A DNA stretch of 64,000 nucleotides from Streptomyces sp. PCS3-D2 (lineage in GTDB: Bacteria > Actinomycetota > Actinomycetes > Streptomycetales > Streptomycetaceae): the NCBI RefSeq assembly GCF_000612545.2, contig NZ_CP097800.1, forward strand, positions 4,972,501 through 5,036,500, in the 5' to 3' direction. Under the pieces are notes generated by a model. It was not told where the DNA came from. It saw only the letters and a list, made by a program, of their open reading frames with translations, and ran no database searches. Made by a program: the position numbers and the translations under genes. This document shows, piece after piece, positions 8,083 through 16,801 of the stretch; position 1 is the stretch's first letter; each line of letters opens with the position of its first letter.

Positions 8083-9321
8083 TCAGCGCGAGGTGTCGAA
8101 GACCTCGTTCCGGGTGGCGGCCAGCGCGCTCTCCAGCGCGCCGCGCAGGACGGGCTGCTGGAGGACCTCGCTCGGGACCAGCCGGGGCCGGGAGGGGGCC
8201 AGTTCGGCGAGCTCGGCCTCCAGCAGCTCGCGCAGCGGTTCACCGCCCGCGCCGATCGCGGCCCCCGCCAGGACCACGACCTCCGGGTCCAGTACGGAGA
8301 CCAGCGAGGCGAGACCCGTGGCCAGGGCGGTGGCGTACCGCTGGAGGAGGCGCAGATGCGCCCCCTCGGGCGCGGCGGCGGCCCGCGCGAGCAGTGCGAC
8401 GGCGGCGGCGACCTCCGGGCTGTGCGGGCCGGCGTCCTGGCCATCCGGCGGGTGCGCGGCCGGGCCGGGCGCCGTCGCGACGCCCAGTTCCGCGGCGAGG
8501 CGGGGCAGCCCCGCCACACCGGCGAGCTCCTGGTAGCCGCCGGAGTTGGCCCGGGTGACCTGCCGGACCAGGGGGCGGCCCGGCACCGGGAGGAAGCCCA
8601 CCTCGCCCGCGCCGCCGGTCCAGCCGCGGTGCAGCCTGCCGCCGAAGACCAGCGCGGCGCCGAGCCCTTCCTCGTTCCAGAGCAGGACGAAGTCTTCGTG
8701 CCCGCGGGCGGCGCCCAAGCGCTGCTCGGCGACGGCGGCGAGGTTGACGTCGTTCTCGTAGTCGACGGGCACCGGTAGGGCCGCGGCCAGGTCGTCGAGG
8801 AGAGTCGGGGAGTGCCAGCCGGGGAGGTGGCGGGCGTAGCGCAGCCGGCCGGTCCGCGGGTCGAAGGCGCCCGGTGTGCCGATGACCACGCGGTGCAGGT
8901 CGCGGGGGTTCAGCCCGGCGTTCCCGACGGCCCCGCCCAGCGCCTCGGTCACCTGCTCGACGGCGTTCGCGCCCTCCGCGTAGGGGACTTCGTGGGTCGC
9001 GATCACGGTCCCGGTCAGGTCCGCGACGGCGGCCAGGACGCGCCCCGGGGTGACGTCGATTCCGCCCACGTGGGCGGCCCGCGGGTTGATCGCGTAGAGC
9101 TGGGCGCTGGGGCCGGGGCGGCCTCCGTCGGTGCCGGTGGCCACGACGAGTCCGGCTGCCTCCAGGCGGGCCAGCAGTTGGGAGGCGGTGGGCTTGGACA
9201 GTCCGGTCAGCTGCCCGATGCGGGTCCGGGACAGCGGGCCGTGCGCCAGCAGGAGGTCGAGTGCGGCCCGGTCGTTCATGGCGCGCAACAGGCTGGGTGT
9301 TCCGGGCGTGGCGGCGGGCAT
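8083..9321 (-). CDS. csnR: ROK-family transcriptional repressor (CsnR-like)
   Basis: A 412-residue repressor with an N-terminal winged helix-turn-helix (ALDLLLAHGPLSRTRIGQLT then GLSKPTASQLLARLEAAGLV) and a C-terminal ROK sugar-binding domain (GGIDVTPGRVLAAVADLTG; VVIGTPGAFDP; DYENDVNLAAVAEQRLG). The ROK zinc-site Cys cluster is not obvious, which is common in Streptomyces ROK repressors. It is oriented with, and upstream of, the GH4 and kinase genes, the order seen for csnR in the csn operon. A near-perfect AGGTAAGTTTCCT operator lies just upstream of its start, suggesting autoregulation with an amino-sugar or oligosaccharide inducer. The ATG at 9321 has a GGGAGAG site. Confidence 0.9.
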   Translation of the reverse strand: MPAATPGTPSLLRAMNDRAALDLLLAHGPLSRTRIGQLTGLSKPTASQLLARLEAAGLVVATGTDGGRPGPSAQLYAINPRAAHVGGIDVTPGRVLAAVADLTGTVIATHEVPYAEGANAVEQVTEALGGAVGNAGLNPRDLHRVVIGTPGAFDPRTGRLRYARHLPGWHSPTLLDDLAAALPVPVDYENDVNLAAVAEQRLGAARGHEDFVLLWNEEGLGAALVFGGRLHRGWTGGAGEVGFLPVPGRPLVRQVTRANSGGYQELAGVAGLPRLAAELGVATAPGPAAHPPDGQDAGPHSPEVAAAVALLARAAAAPEGAHLRLLQRYATALATGLASLVSVLDPEVVVLAGAAIGAGGEPLRELLEAELAELAPSRPRLVPSEVLQQPVLRGALESALAATRNEVFDTSR

Positions 9322-9353
9322 GCGGGGGCTCTCCCTCAGCGGAGATATCTGTC

Positions 9354-9366
9354 AGGTAAGTTTCCT
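9354..9366. promoter_or_regulatory. Candidate ROK (CsnR-type) operator
   Basis: AGGTAAGTTTCCT is a 13-bp dyad with one mismatched pair, centred 39 bp upstream of the ROK gene start. It closely resembles the AGGAAA/TTTCCT palindromes bound by Streptomyces ROK regulators such as CsnR. Autorepression is inferred. Confidence 0.65.
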
Positions 9367-9392
9367 GTCACTGTTCCGGCCGTGTCAATGCC

Positions 9393-9438
9393 GCTGCCCC
9401 GCGGGCTGTGTCCGTACGGACACGCCCCGCGGGGCAGC
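9393..9438. terminator. Nested hairpin between mscS and the ROK gene
   Basis: Outer arms GCTGCCCCGCGGG and CCCGCGGGGCAGC (13 bp, perfect) enclose an inner GTGTCC-GTAC-GGACAC stem. It lies 23 bp downstream of the MscS stop and upstream of the ROK promoter, in position to stop mscS transcription. Confidence 0.75.
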
Positions 9439-9461
9439 GCGGGCGGAAGCGGACCGGGCCG

Positions 9462-10544
9462 CTACTTGGTGATCCGCGGGCCGGCCGGCGGCGGGATCGG
9501 GGCGGTGGCCAGGGACTGCGGGGAGATGGGGTTGGCCAGCGCGGACGGCGCGGCGACGGAGGCCGTCGGGTCCGCCGGGGCCCCTTCCTCCTCGTCCGCG
9601 GCCGGGGCGCCGCCGATGATCCGGATGCCCGCGGTGTCGAAGGCCTCCTTGATCCGCCAGCGCAGCTCCCGCTCCACCGCGAACTGCTTGCCCGGCATCG
9701 TCTTCGCGGACACCTTCACCGTCATGGAGGCGAGCAGCACCTCGTCCAGTCCGAGCACCTCCACCGGGCCCCACAGGCGCTCGTCCCAGGGGGACTCCTT
9801 CGCCATCGAGTCGGCGACCTGCTGGACCACCTCGCGGATCCGCGCCAGGTTCTCCGTGGGCTTGACCTGGACGGCCACGGACGCGGTCGCCCACCCCTGG
9901 CTGAGGTTGCCGATCCGCTTGATCTCGCCGTTGCGCACGTACCAGATCTCGCCGTTGTCGCCGCGCAGCTTGGTCACCCGCAGGCCGACCTCGATGACCT
10001 CGCCGGAGGCCACCCCGGCGTCGATCTTGTCGCCCACGCCGTACTGGTCCTCCATGATCATGAAGACGCCGGAGAGGAAGTCCGTCACCAGGTTGCGGGC
10101 GCCGAAACCGATCGCGACACCGGCCACACCGGCACTGGCCAGCAGCGGGGCCAGGTCGATCTTCAGGGCGGCCAGGACCATCAGCGCGGCCGTGCCCAGG
10201 ATCAGGAAGGAGGCCACCGACCGCAGCACGGAGCCGATCGCCTCGGACCGCTGGCGCCGCCGCTCGGCGTTGACCAGCAGCCCGCCGAGGGCGGTGCCCT
10301 CGACCGCCTCGGCACTGCTGTTCATCCGGTTTATGAGCTTGGTCAGCGCCTTGCGGACCGCGGAGCGGATCACGGCCGCTATCACGACGATCAGCAGGAT
10401 CCGCAGACCGATGCTCAGCCAGGTGGCCCAGTTCTGCTCGATGAAGCTCGCGGCCTCGGTGACGCTCTCCTGCGCCTCCTTGACCGAAGCGGGCGTGTCC
10501 GGGACATCGGCTGCCAGCGGCAGCAGAACGGCGGGCCAGGGCAC
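9462..10544 (-). CDS. Mechanosensitive ion channel, MscS family
   Basis: Small-conductance mechanosensitive channel that should open under membrane tension and release solutes on osmotic downshock. The 360-residue protein has an N-terminal TM (LSIGLRILLIVVIAAVIRS), then further helices. The pore helix ALKIDLAPLLASAGVAGVAI is followed by the MscS signature GFGARNLVTDFLSGVFMIMEDQYGVGD, here split as GFGARNLVTDF and GVFMIMEDQY. A beta domain follows (GEVIEVGLRVTKLRGDNGEI). The C-terminal tail is Pro/Ala-rich. The GTG at 10544 has GGAGG eight bases upstream; a longer in-frame start at 10631 lacks such a site. It is transcribed alone. Confidence 0.92.
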   Translation of the reverse strand: MPWPAVLLPLAADVPDTPASVKEAQESVTEAASFIEQNWATWLSIGLRILLIVVIAAVIRSAVRKALTKLINRMNSSAEAVEGTALGGLLVNAERRRQRSEAIGSVLRSVASFLILGTAALMVLAALKIDLAPLLASAGVAGVAIGFGARNLVTDFLSGVFMIMEDQYGVGDKIDAGVASGEVIEVGLRVTKLRGDNGEIWYVRNGEIKRIGNLSQGWATASVAVQVKPTENLARIREVVQQVADSMAKESPWDERLWGPVEVLGLDEVLLASMTVKVSAKTMPGKQFAVERELRWRIKEAFDTAGIRIIGGAPAADEEEGAPADPTASVAAPSALANPISPQSLATAPIPPPAGPRITK

Positions 10545-10829
10545 GACAGGAACCTCCAGATGTGCGGTCTGCCCGTCCGGGGTGTCCCCCCGGACGAGGT
10601 CCGGGGGCGGTTGCGCGGGCAGACCAACCACACTAACGGGGCAACCCCGTCACCTCGGCGCCATGTTCGAGGGAGAGACAGGACTCACCCGGGGATGACT
10701 GACTGTGGTCGAAAACACCTCGGACCCGTTACGGGCGAGTGGTGGCGCTTCGACCAGCCGTAAGGAGAGACTGGAGAGCAGATCGTCCCGGCGCGAGCCA
10801 CGCGCCGCCGACGTACAAGGAGGCAGTCC

Positions 10830-11372
10830 GTGCCGCACGTCCTGGTCCTCAACGCGTCGTACGAGCCCCTCGGCGTCGTACCGCTCCGCCGCGCGCTCGT
10901 CCTCGTCCTGGAGAACAAAGCGGTCTCCCTGGAGGAATCCGGCGCCTATCTGCACAGCGCGACAAGGGTCGTCCCCGCGCCCAGCGTGGTACGGCTCAAG
11001 CGCTTCGTGCGGGTCCCCTACCGGGGGCCCGTTCCACTCACCCGGCGCGCCCTGTTCGCGCGGGACGGCGGGCGCTGCATGTACTGCGGTGCCGTCGCCA
11101 CCAGCGTCGATCACGTCATTCCGCGCAGCCGGGGCGGACAGCACGTCTGGGACAACGTCGTCGCGGCGTGCCGGCGCTGCAACCACGTCAAAGCCGACCG
11201 GCACCTGCTGGAACTGGGCTGGCGCCTGCGCCACCAGCCGGCCCCTCCCTCGGGCCTTGCCTGGCGCATCATCGGCACCGGGCACCGGGACCCCCGGTGG
11301 ATGCCCTACCTCCAGCCGTACGGGGCCGACGACGCCCTGGAACGGATCGGGATCGGCGTGGCCGCCTCCTGA
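10830..11372 (+). CDS. HNH endonuclease
   Basis: A 180-residue protein with a C-terminal-half HNH zinc-nuclease domain: RDGGRCMYCG, then SVDHVIPRSRGGQH with the catalytic His, then NVVAACRRCNHVKADR completing the second Cys pair and the Asn. The N terminus (PHVLVLNASYEPLGVVPLRRA) is the conserved lead-in of a widespread actinobacterial HNH protein. Its cellular role is not established; it is not linked here to any restriction, phage or intron component. The GTG start follows AAGGAGGCAGTCC, a near-ideal ribosome site. It is monocistronic, divergent from mscS and convergent with the GH84 gene. Confidence 0.92.
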   Translation: MPHVLVLNASYEPLGVVPLRRALVLVLENKAVSLEESGAYLHSATRVVPAPSVVRLKRFVRVPYRGPVPLTRRALFARDGGRCMYCGAVATSVDHVIPRSRGGQHVWDNVVAACRRCNHVKADRHLLELGWRLRHQPAPPSGLAWRIIGTGHRDPRWMPYLQPYGADDALERIGIGVAAS

Positions 11373-11386
11373 CGGCCCCGCCCCGT

Positions 11387-11426
11387 CGAAGGCCGGCGCG
11401 GCGGGAACCGACCCCGCCGGCCTTCG
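11387..11426. terminator. Hairpin terminator after the HNH gene
   Basis: Perfect 12-bp arms CGAAGGCCGGCG and CGCCGGCCTTCG are separated by 16 nt, beginning 14 bp after the HNH stop. A second element, the 20-bp palindrome at 11457-11476 (GCCGGGGCGC and its complement), lies between this and the convergent GH84 stop and could serve that gene. Confidence 0.8.
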
Positions 11427-11517
11427 CGGCTCGGAGTTCGGGGCCGTGGCCCGGAAGCCGGGGCGCGCGCCCCGGCGCCGACGTGCGCCCCGCGGGTCCG
11501 GCGGAGTGCCGCCAGGG

Positions 11518-14500
11518 CTACGGGGTGACCGCGTAAGCCTCCGCCGACCAGAGCGAGCAGCCGTAGCGCGTCGCCCGGCGTTCGCACGTCACCCGCAGGA
11601 ACCGGGTGCCCGGGGCGTCGAGTCGGAGCGACTCGTGCCCGCCCGCGGAGCCCGTGACGGCCACGGCCGGCCGCCAGGTCACCCCGTCCGCCGAGGTCTC
11701 CACCCGGTAGGCGGAGGGGTACGCGTCCTGCCACTGCAGCTCCAGCCGGCCGACGCGGGCCGGAGCCGGGAGCTCCGCCTGCCACCACGCGCCGTCCACC
11801 GGCGGTGACGACCAGCGGGTGCTCGGGGAGCCGTCGACGGCCGCCGACGCCGGGAAGGCTGCGGTCTCGTTCGCCGAGGAGCTCGCCCGCGCGGTGCGCA
11901 GCAGATCCGGTCCGCCGGTGCGCGGCACCGCCCGCACCGTCAGGGTGCGCGACTGCCCGTCGAAGGCGACCGGTACCTGGTAGGTCCCCGGCGGGGTGTT
12001 CGCGGCGACGGCCACCTCCAGCGGTATCGACGCCCGGCCGCCGCGCGGGACCACCGCGGTCTGCGGGACGCGGACCTCGATCCCGGCCGGCGGCTGGGCC
12101 GACAGCGGCCCGCGGAGCTCGCCCGGGCCCAGGGCGGACAGCTGAGCGGTGACCCGCTGCGGGGCGCCGCCGATCTCGGCGTCGGCCCGGCCGCCGTTCG
12201 CCAGCTCGAAGCCGGCCCGAGGGCCGTCGCCGAACCACGGGACCACCCGGTGCACCACGGGCGAGGCCCCGGACCAGGCCAGGCGCACCGCATCCGCGCG
12301 CAGGCCCGCCGTGTCGATCTGGGTCCAGCCCGAGGGGGCCGCATCGCCGACCTTGCGCCAGCCCTCACCCGGTACGTGGACCTCCACCACAGCGCCCCGG
12401 GAGCCCGCCGGGAGCGGATCCGTCATCGCCGTCACGGCCGTCACCGGGCGTGCGGTCTCCAGCCGCACCGTCCAGGCCTGCGCCTCCGTGGTCACCGTGC
12501 CGGTCGTGCGGGCTACGCCGGTCCAGGCGTCCGCCTCCTCCGCCGCCTTCGCCAGGAAGGGGTCCAGGACGGCCTTGTCCACCTGGGCGGGTCCCGGTTC
12601 GGTCAGGGCCTCGCGCGCCTCGGCGAGGGCCCGGGAGGCCTGCCAGGCGGCCGCTCCGTCCCCGCGGGCCTGGGCCCCCAGGACGTCCACGGCCAGCTCG
12701 CCGGCCGTGCCGTAGCGCGAGAGCCGCTCCAGCCAGGGGCCGGCCTCGTCCGACAGGGCGGTCAGCCGGTCCGGGGCCTCGCGCAGCACCGTGAAGGCCT
12801 TGCGCAGCTCGGTCCCGGCTGCCGGATCGCCGGCGGCCCTGGCTTTCCAGAACTGCTCGACCAGGGGCTTCAGGTACGCCGACTCCTCCTGCTTGAGCCC
12901 GGAGGCGGTGGTGTTCCCGGCCAGCGCCGCCACCGCCTCGCGCTCCCGCGGGTCCGAGCCCGCGAGGTCGCGCACCGCGGCCTGCCAGGACTCGCCGGCC
13001 CGGTAGCCGCGCGGGTTCCAGGCGAAGTCCGCCGCCGTGAACAGCGGGATGCGCGACAGGATGGGCTGCTGCATCGCGTTGGACAGCAGCGCCGCCGAGC
13101 CGCCGGCCACCGCCGGCTCGCGTCCCGCGTACGGGCCCAGGAAGATCCGGCCCGGATCCCAGTCGTTGACCGGGTAGTTGTCCATGGTGATCAGGGGCTG
13201 CTGTCCCAGGGCGGAGCGCGCTCCGGCCAGTTCCCGGCCGGTGATCGTGCGCGGCACCACGCCGACGCCGGTCCAGGCCACCTCCACCCGCGCGTCGAGC
13301 CCGCGGGCCAGGGCCGTCCGGTAGGACGTCGCGCCCTCCTGGTAGTACTCGGTCGGCAGCAGCGACAGCGCGGGCGCCCCCGGATACCGGGAGGCCAGGT
13401 GCGCGGCCAGCTCGTTGGCGACCTCCGCGTGCGCCTTCGCGGCGGCCTGCGGGCCCCTCCCGTACCGCTGGACGTCCGCGCGGCAGCCCCATTCGGTGTA
13501 GCTGACGTCCTGGAACTGCACCTGGAAGGCGCGGAAGCCCAGGTCCCACATCGCGTCCAGCTTGCGTCCGAGCGCCGCCCGGTCGGCCGCCGACGACAGG
13601 CACATGGACTGCCCCGGCGTGACGGCCCAGGCCAGTACGACCCGGTTGGCGCGGGCCCGCTCGGCCAGCGCGCGGAACTCCTCCTGCCGTTCCTTCGGGT
13701 AGTCCTCGCGCCAGCCCGTCGTGCGGTACGGATCGTCGCCGGACGCGATCAGCAGCCGGTTCTGCTTGGTGCGGCCCATGAAGTCCAGCTGGGCCAGGCG
13801 CTGCTCGTGGCTCCACGGCTGTCCGTAGAAGCCCTCGGTGATCCCGCGCACCGGCGCCGCCGGCCAGTCCCGCACCACGACGCCGGGGACCTTCCCGCCG
13901 CCGGCGGCGAGCAGCTGGCGCAGCGTCTGCGCCGCGTGGAAGAGCCCTTCCTCGCCGACGCCGGCCAGCGCGACCGTGTCCCGCCCGCCGGGCCGTCCCA
14001 CGGCCAGCCGGTAGCCGCCGTTCGGCAGGTCCGTGGCCGCGGTCGCGCCCAGCGCCAGCAGTGCCTCCTGCGCGCCCGCGTCCTGGAGCCGTACGACGGT
14101 GCCCCGACCGGGCAGCGGCTCCCCGGGGGCGGGTTCGCGCAGGGTCTTCACGCCCGCCTTGCGCAGGGCCTCGCGCACCACCCCGACGGCGTACGGATCG
14201 GCGTCGGCCGGAGCCACCAGCACGGCCTCCCTGCCGAGCGGCACCTCACGCGCCGGATCGGCGGCCATCGACTGCGGTCGGGGCCACACGGCGGGGCCCT
14301 CGGCGGCACTGCGGGGCGTGTCCGCCCCGGGGTCGAGCACGGGGCCGACCGTGCCGTTGGTGCCGACACCCGCCGCACCCGCGGTGCCGGCCGCGCCGGC
14401 GGCGCCCGGTGCGGCCGTCGGACCGTCGGGGAGAGAGGGGCCCGCGAGGAACCCGGGCGGCGCGGAGGCCACGGCGCCGCCGAGCAGCGACCCGATCACC

Positions 14501-14544
14501 GCGATGGCGGCGGCCGTCGACCGTTTCCTGCCCCTGAGCTGCAC
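11518..14544 (-). CDS. Secreted GH84-type beta-N-acetylglucosaminidase with NEW3 and F5/8C domains
   Basis: Large secreted enzyme, 1008 residues. An N-terminal signal segment (AAAIAVIGSLLGGAVASA) precedes a GH20b-like domain (VWPRPQSM...). The NAGidase/GH84 barrel follows, with RGITEGFYGQPWSHEQRLAQ, RLLIASGDDPYR and VVLAWAVTPGQSM. The region that normally carries the catalytic Asp-Asp pair reads FQVQFQDVSYTEWG, with only the second Asp. A helical region, an NPCBM-associated NEW3 domain (VVPRGGRASIPLEVAV) and a C-terminal F5/8 type C carbohydrate-binding domain (AVDGSPSTRWSS; LRVTCERR) complete it. The substrate is probably an N-acetylglucosamine-containing glycan outside the cell. The GTG at 14544 has GAGGAGG upstream; the longer in-frame ATG at 14739 would mask the signal peptide. 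Confidence 0.88.
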   Translation of the reverse strand: MQLRGRKRSTAAAIAVIGSLLGGAVASAPPGFLAGPSLPDGPTAAPGAAGAAGTAGAAGVGTNGTVGPVLDPGADTPRSAAEGPAVWPRPQSMAADPAREVPLGREAVLVAPADADPYAVGVVREALRKAGVKTLREPAPGEPLPGRGTVVRLQDAGAQEALLALGATAATDLPNGGYRLAVGRPGGRDTVALAGVGEEGLFHAAQTLRQLLAAGGGKVPGVVVRDWPAAPVRGITEGFYGQPWSHEQRLAQLDFMGRTKQNRLLIASGDDPYRTTGWREDYPKERQEEFRALAERARANRVVLAWAVTPGQSMCLSSAADRAALGRKLDAMWDLGFRAFQVQFQDVSYTEWGCRADVQRYGRGPQAAAKAHAEVANELAAHLASRYPGAPALSLLPTEYYQEGATSYRTALARGLDARVEVAWTGVGVVPRTITGRELAGARSALGQQPLITMDNYPVNDWDPGRIFLGPYAGREPAVAGGSAALLSNAMQQPILSRIPLFTAADFAWNPRGYRAGESWQAAVRDLAGSDPREREAVAALAGNTTASGLKQEESAYLKPLVEQFWKARAAGDPAAGTELRKAFTVLREAPDRLTALSDEAGPWLERLSRYGTAGELAVDVLGAQARGDGAAAWQASRALAEAREALTEPGPAQVDKAVLDPFLAKAAEEADAWTGVARTTGTVTTEAQAWTVRLETARPVTAVTAMTDPLPAGSRGAVVEVHVPGEGWRKVGDAAPSGWTQIDTAGLRADAVRLAWSGASPVVHRVVPWFGDGPRAGFELANGGRADAEIGGAPQRVTAQLSALGPGELRGPLSAQPPAGIEVRVPQTAVVPRGGRASIPLEVAVAANTPPGTYQVPVAFDGQSRTLTVRAVPRTGGPDLLRTARASSSANETAAFPASAAVDGSPSTRWSSPPVDGAWWQAELPAPARVGRLELQWQDAYPSAYRVETSADGVTWRPAVAVTGSAGGHESLRLDAPGTRFLRVTCERRATRYGCSLWSAEAYAVTP

Positions 14545-14774
14545 AGAGCCTCCTCGTCGCGAGACGTCCCCCACTCGTACGAATGAGCCCGAGCCCACCA
14601 CCCGTGCGGCTGGAGTGTCAATGCGAGTGGGCGATCTGCCCCGGATCTGCCAGGAATGCGGCCCCTTCGAATGGGTATGGCTGCGTTGTCCCCCGGCGGC
14701 GTCCCGCCTTGGTGCTCCACGCTTCTGACCCACCCTCATTCCCTCTGCCCGCGCGCACGAAGGAGCGCCCGTCC

Positions 14775-16781
14775 ATGGACGACCTGGCCCGGCTCGCCAC
14801 CCTGCACGGCATCGCCACCGCCTACCAGCCGGCCCCCGACGTGACCGTCGAGGTCCCCGAGGCCACCGTCAGAACGGTCCTCGGCCTGCTCGGGGTGGCC
14901 GCCGGCTCCCCCGAGGACCTCCGGGCCCAGGCCGACCGGGCCGACCGGGAGCGGGCCGACCGGCTGCTCCCGCCGACCGTCGTGCACTGGCAGGGGGGCG
15001 GTGAACCGCCCGCGCTGCCGCCGGCCCTGGCCGCGCTGCCGACGGGCACCCGCGTCCGGGTGGTGCTGGAGGACACGGGCGAGAGCGTGCCGTGGAATCC
15101 CGTACTGCCCCTCGGGGTCCACCGGGTGCACGCCGAGGCCCCGGACGGGCGGCGTGCCGAGGCCGGCCTGGTGGTGGCCCCGGACCGGGCGCCCGCCGTG
15201 CCGGAGCGGGCCCACGGGCTGCTCGTCCAGCTCTACTCGCTGCTCTCCGAACGCTCTTGGGGCATGGGCGACCTGGGGGACCTCGCCGCACTCGCCCGCT
15301 GGGCGGGCCGGACCCACGGCGCGGCCTTCATCCAGGTCAACCCGCTGCACGCGGCCGTGCCGGGGACGCCGACCGACCCCTCCCCCTACCGGCCGTCCTC
15401 GCGCCGCTTCCCCGACCCCGTCCACCTGCGGATCGAGGACGTGCCCGAGTACCCCGACTGCCCCGACCGCGAGGCGCTCGCCGAACTCGCCGCGCAGGGC
15501 GGGCAGTTGCGCCGTGAGGTGCTGGAGAAGGGCGCGCTCATCGACCGGGACTCCGTCTGGGAGCTCAAGCGCCGGGCCCTGGAACTGCTGTACGCCGTCC
15601 CGCGCACCCCCGAACGCGAAGCGCTGTACCGGGAGTTCCTGGCGGAGCAGGGCGGCGCGCTGGACGAGCACGCCGCCTGGTGCGCGGCCGCCGCGGGCGA
15701 GGACCCCGCGGAGCGGGCCGACTTCCACCGCTGGCTGGTCTGGCTGACGGACGGCCAGCTCGTTGCCGCCCAGGCAGCCGCACGCGGGGCGGGAATGGCC
15801 GTCGGCATCGTGCACGACCTCGCCGTCGGAGTGCATCCCGACGGCTCGGACGCGGTGACCGGCGCCTTCCACGCCCGCGGCTCCTCGGCCGGGGCCCCGC
15901 CGGACGCCTTCAACGCGCGCGGCCAGGACTGGGGGCTGCCGCCCTGGCGCCCGGACGTGCTGGCCGCCACCGGCTATGCCCCCTTCCGGTCGCTGCTGCG
16001 CGGGGTGTTCCGCTGCGCAGGAGCCCTGCGCATCGACCACGTCATGGGCCTCTTCCGGCTGTGGTGGATCCCGGAGGGGGCCCCGCCCGCCGAGGGCACG
16101 TACGTGGGCTACGACGGCGAGGCCATGCTGGCGGTCCTGGTCCTGGAGGCGCACCGGGCCGGTTGCCCGGTCATCGGCGAGGACCTGGGCACGGTGGAGC
16201 CGCACGTCCGCCGCGAGCTGGCCCGGCGCGGTGTGCTGGGCACGTCGGTGCTGTGGTTCGAGCGGGACTGGGCGGACGGCGGGGGCCCGCTCGCCCCGCA
16301 GGCCTGGCGGGCGGACTGCCTGGCCACCGTCACCACCCACGACCTGCCGCCGACGGCCGCGAAGCTCGCCGGCGGCCATGTGGAACTGCGCGATCGGCTC
16401 GGCCTGCTGACCCGTCCGGTCGAGCGGGAGCGGGCCGAGGACGCCGCCGACACCGCCGAATGGCTGGACCTGCTGGACGGGCTGGGCCTCGATACCAAGG
16501 GCGAGGAGGCCGCCGTGCGGGCCCTGTACGCCTTCCTGCTGCGCACCCCCGCGCGCCTGGTGGGCGTATGGCTGCCGGACGCGGTGGGGGACCGGCGGCC
16601 GCAGAACCTGCCGGGCACGTGGGATCAGTACCCCAACTGGCGCCTGCCGCTCGCCGATGGTGCGGGCAGGCCGCTGACGCTGGAGGAGCTGATGGCGTCG
16701 CCCCGGGCGAACGCGCTGCTCAGCGCGGTGCGGGAGGGGGCGGGTCCCCGTACGGCACCCCCGGGCGCGCGCGGCGTTTAG
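14775..16781 (+). CDS. malQ: 4-alpha-glucanotransferase (amylomaltase)
   Basis: GH77 amylomaltase, 668 residues, cytosolic; it transfers alpha-1,4-glucan segments and releases glucose during maltodextrin and glycogen turnover. Visible motifs include LLVQLYSLLSERSWGMGDLG at the barrel entry, FIQVNPLHAA and PYRPSSRRFPDP. The catalytic nucleophile lies in LRIDHVMGLFRLWWIPEG, the acid/base in VIGEDLGTVEP, and the third acid in TVTTHDLPPTAA. The extended N-terminal region is typical of the actinobacterial form. The ATG at 14775 follows AAGGAG with a suitable spacing. It diverges from the GH84 gene across 230 bp and has no co-oriented sugar genes beside it. Confidence 0.95.
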   Translation: MDDLARLATLHGIATAYQPAPDVTVEVPEATVRTVLGLLGVAAGSPEDLRAQADRADRERADRLLPPTVVHWQGGGEPPALPPALAALPTGTRVRVVLEDTGESVPWNPVLPLGVHRVHAEAPDGRRAEAGLVVAPDRAPAVPERAHGLLVQLYSLLSERSWGMGDLGDLAALARWAGRTHGAAFIQVNPLHAAVPGTPTDPSPYRPSSRRFPDPVHLRIEDVPEYPDCPDREALAELAAQGGQLRREVLEKGALIDRDSVWELKRRALELLYAVPRTPEREALYREFLAEQGGALDEHAAWCAAAAGEDPAERADFHRWLVWLTDGQLVAAQAAARGAGMAVGIVHDLAVGVHPDGSDAVTGAFHARGSSAGAPPDAFNARGQDWGLPPWRPDVLAATGYAPFRSLLRGVFRCAGALRIDHVMGLFRLWWIPEGAPPAEGTYVGYDGEAMLAVLVLEAHRAGCPVIGEDLGTVEPHVRRELARRGVLGTSVLWFERDWADGGGPLAPQAWRADCLATVTTHDLPPTAAKLAGGHVELRDRLGLLTRPVERERAEDAADTAEWLDLLDGLGLDTKGEEAAVRALYAFLLRTPARLVGVWLPDAVGDRRPQNLPGTWDQYPNWRLPLADGAGRPLTLEELMASPRANALLSAVREGAGPRTAPPGARGV

Positions 16782-16789
16782 GTGTTCGC

Positions 16790-16795
16790 TACGTT
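16790..16795 (+). promoter_or_regulatory. -10 element TACGTT of a leaderless small membrane protein gene
   Basis: TACGTT ends 6 nt before the GTG at 16802, and no ribosome site is present, which is the arrangement expected when transcription starts at the start codon. Confidence 0.5.
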
Positions 16796-16801
16796 TGCAC
16801 C

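Noticed and set aside
12250-14586. 778-residue plus-strand frame across the GH84 gene
   Set aside because: It is the complement of a well-supported secreted enzyme and is compositionally biased without domains.
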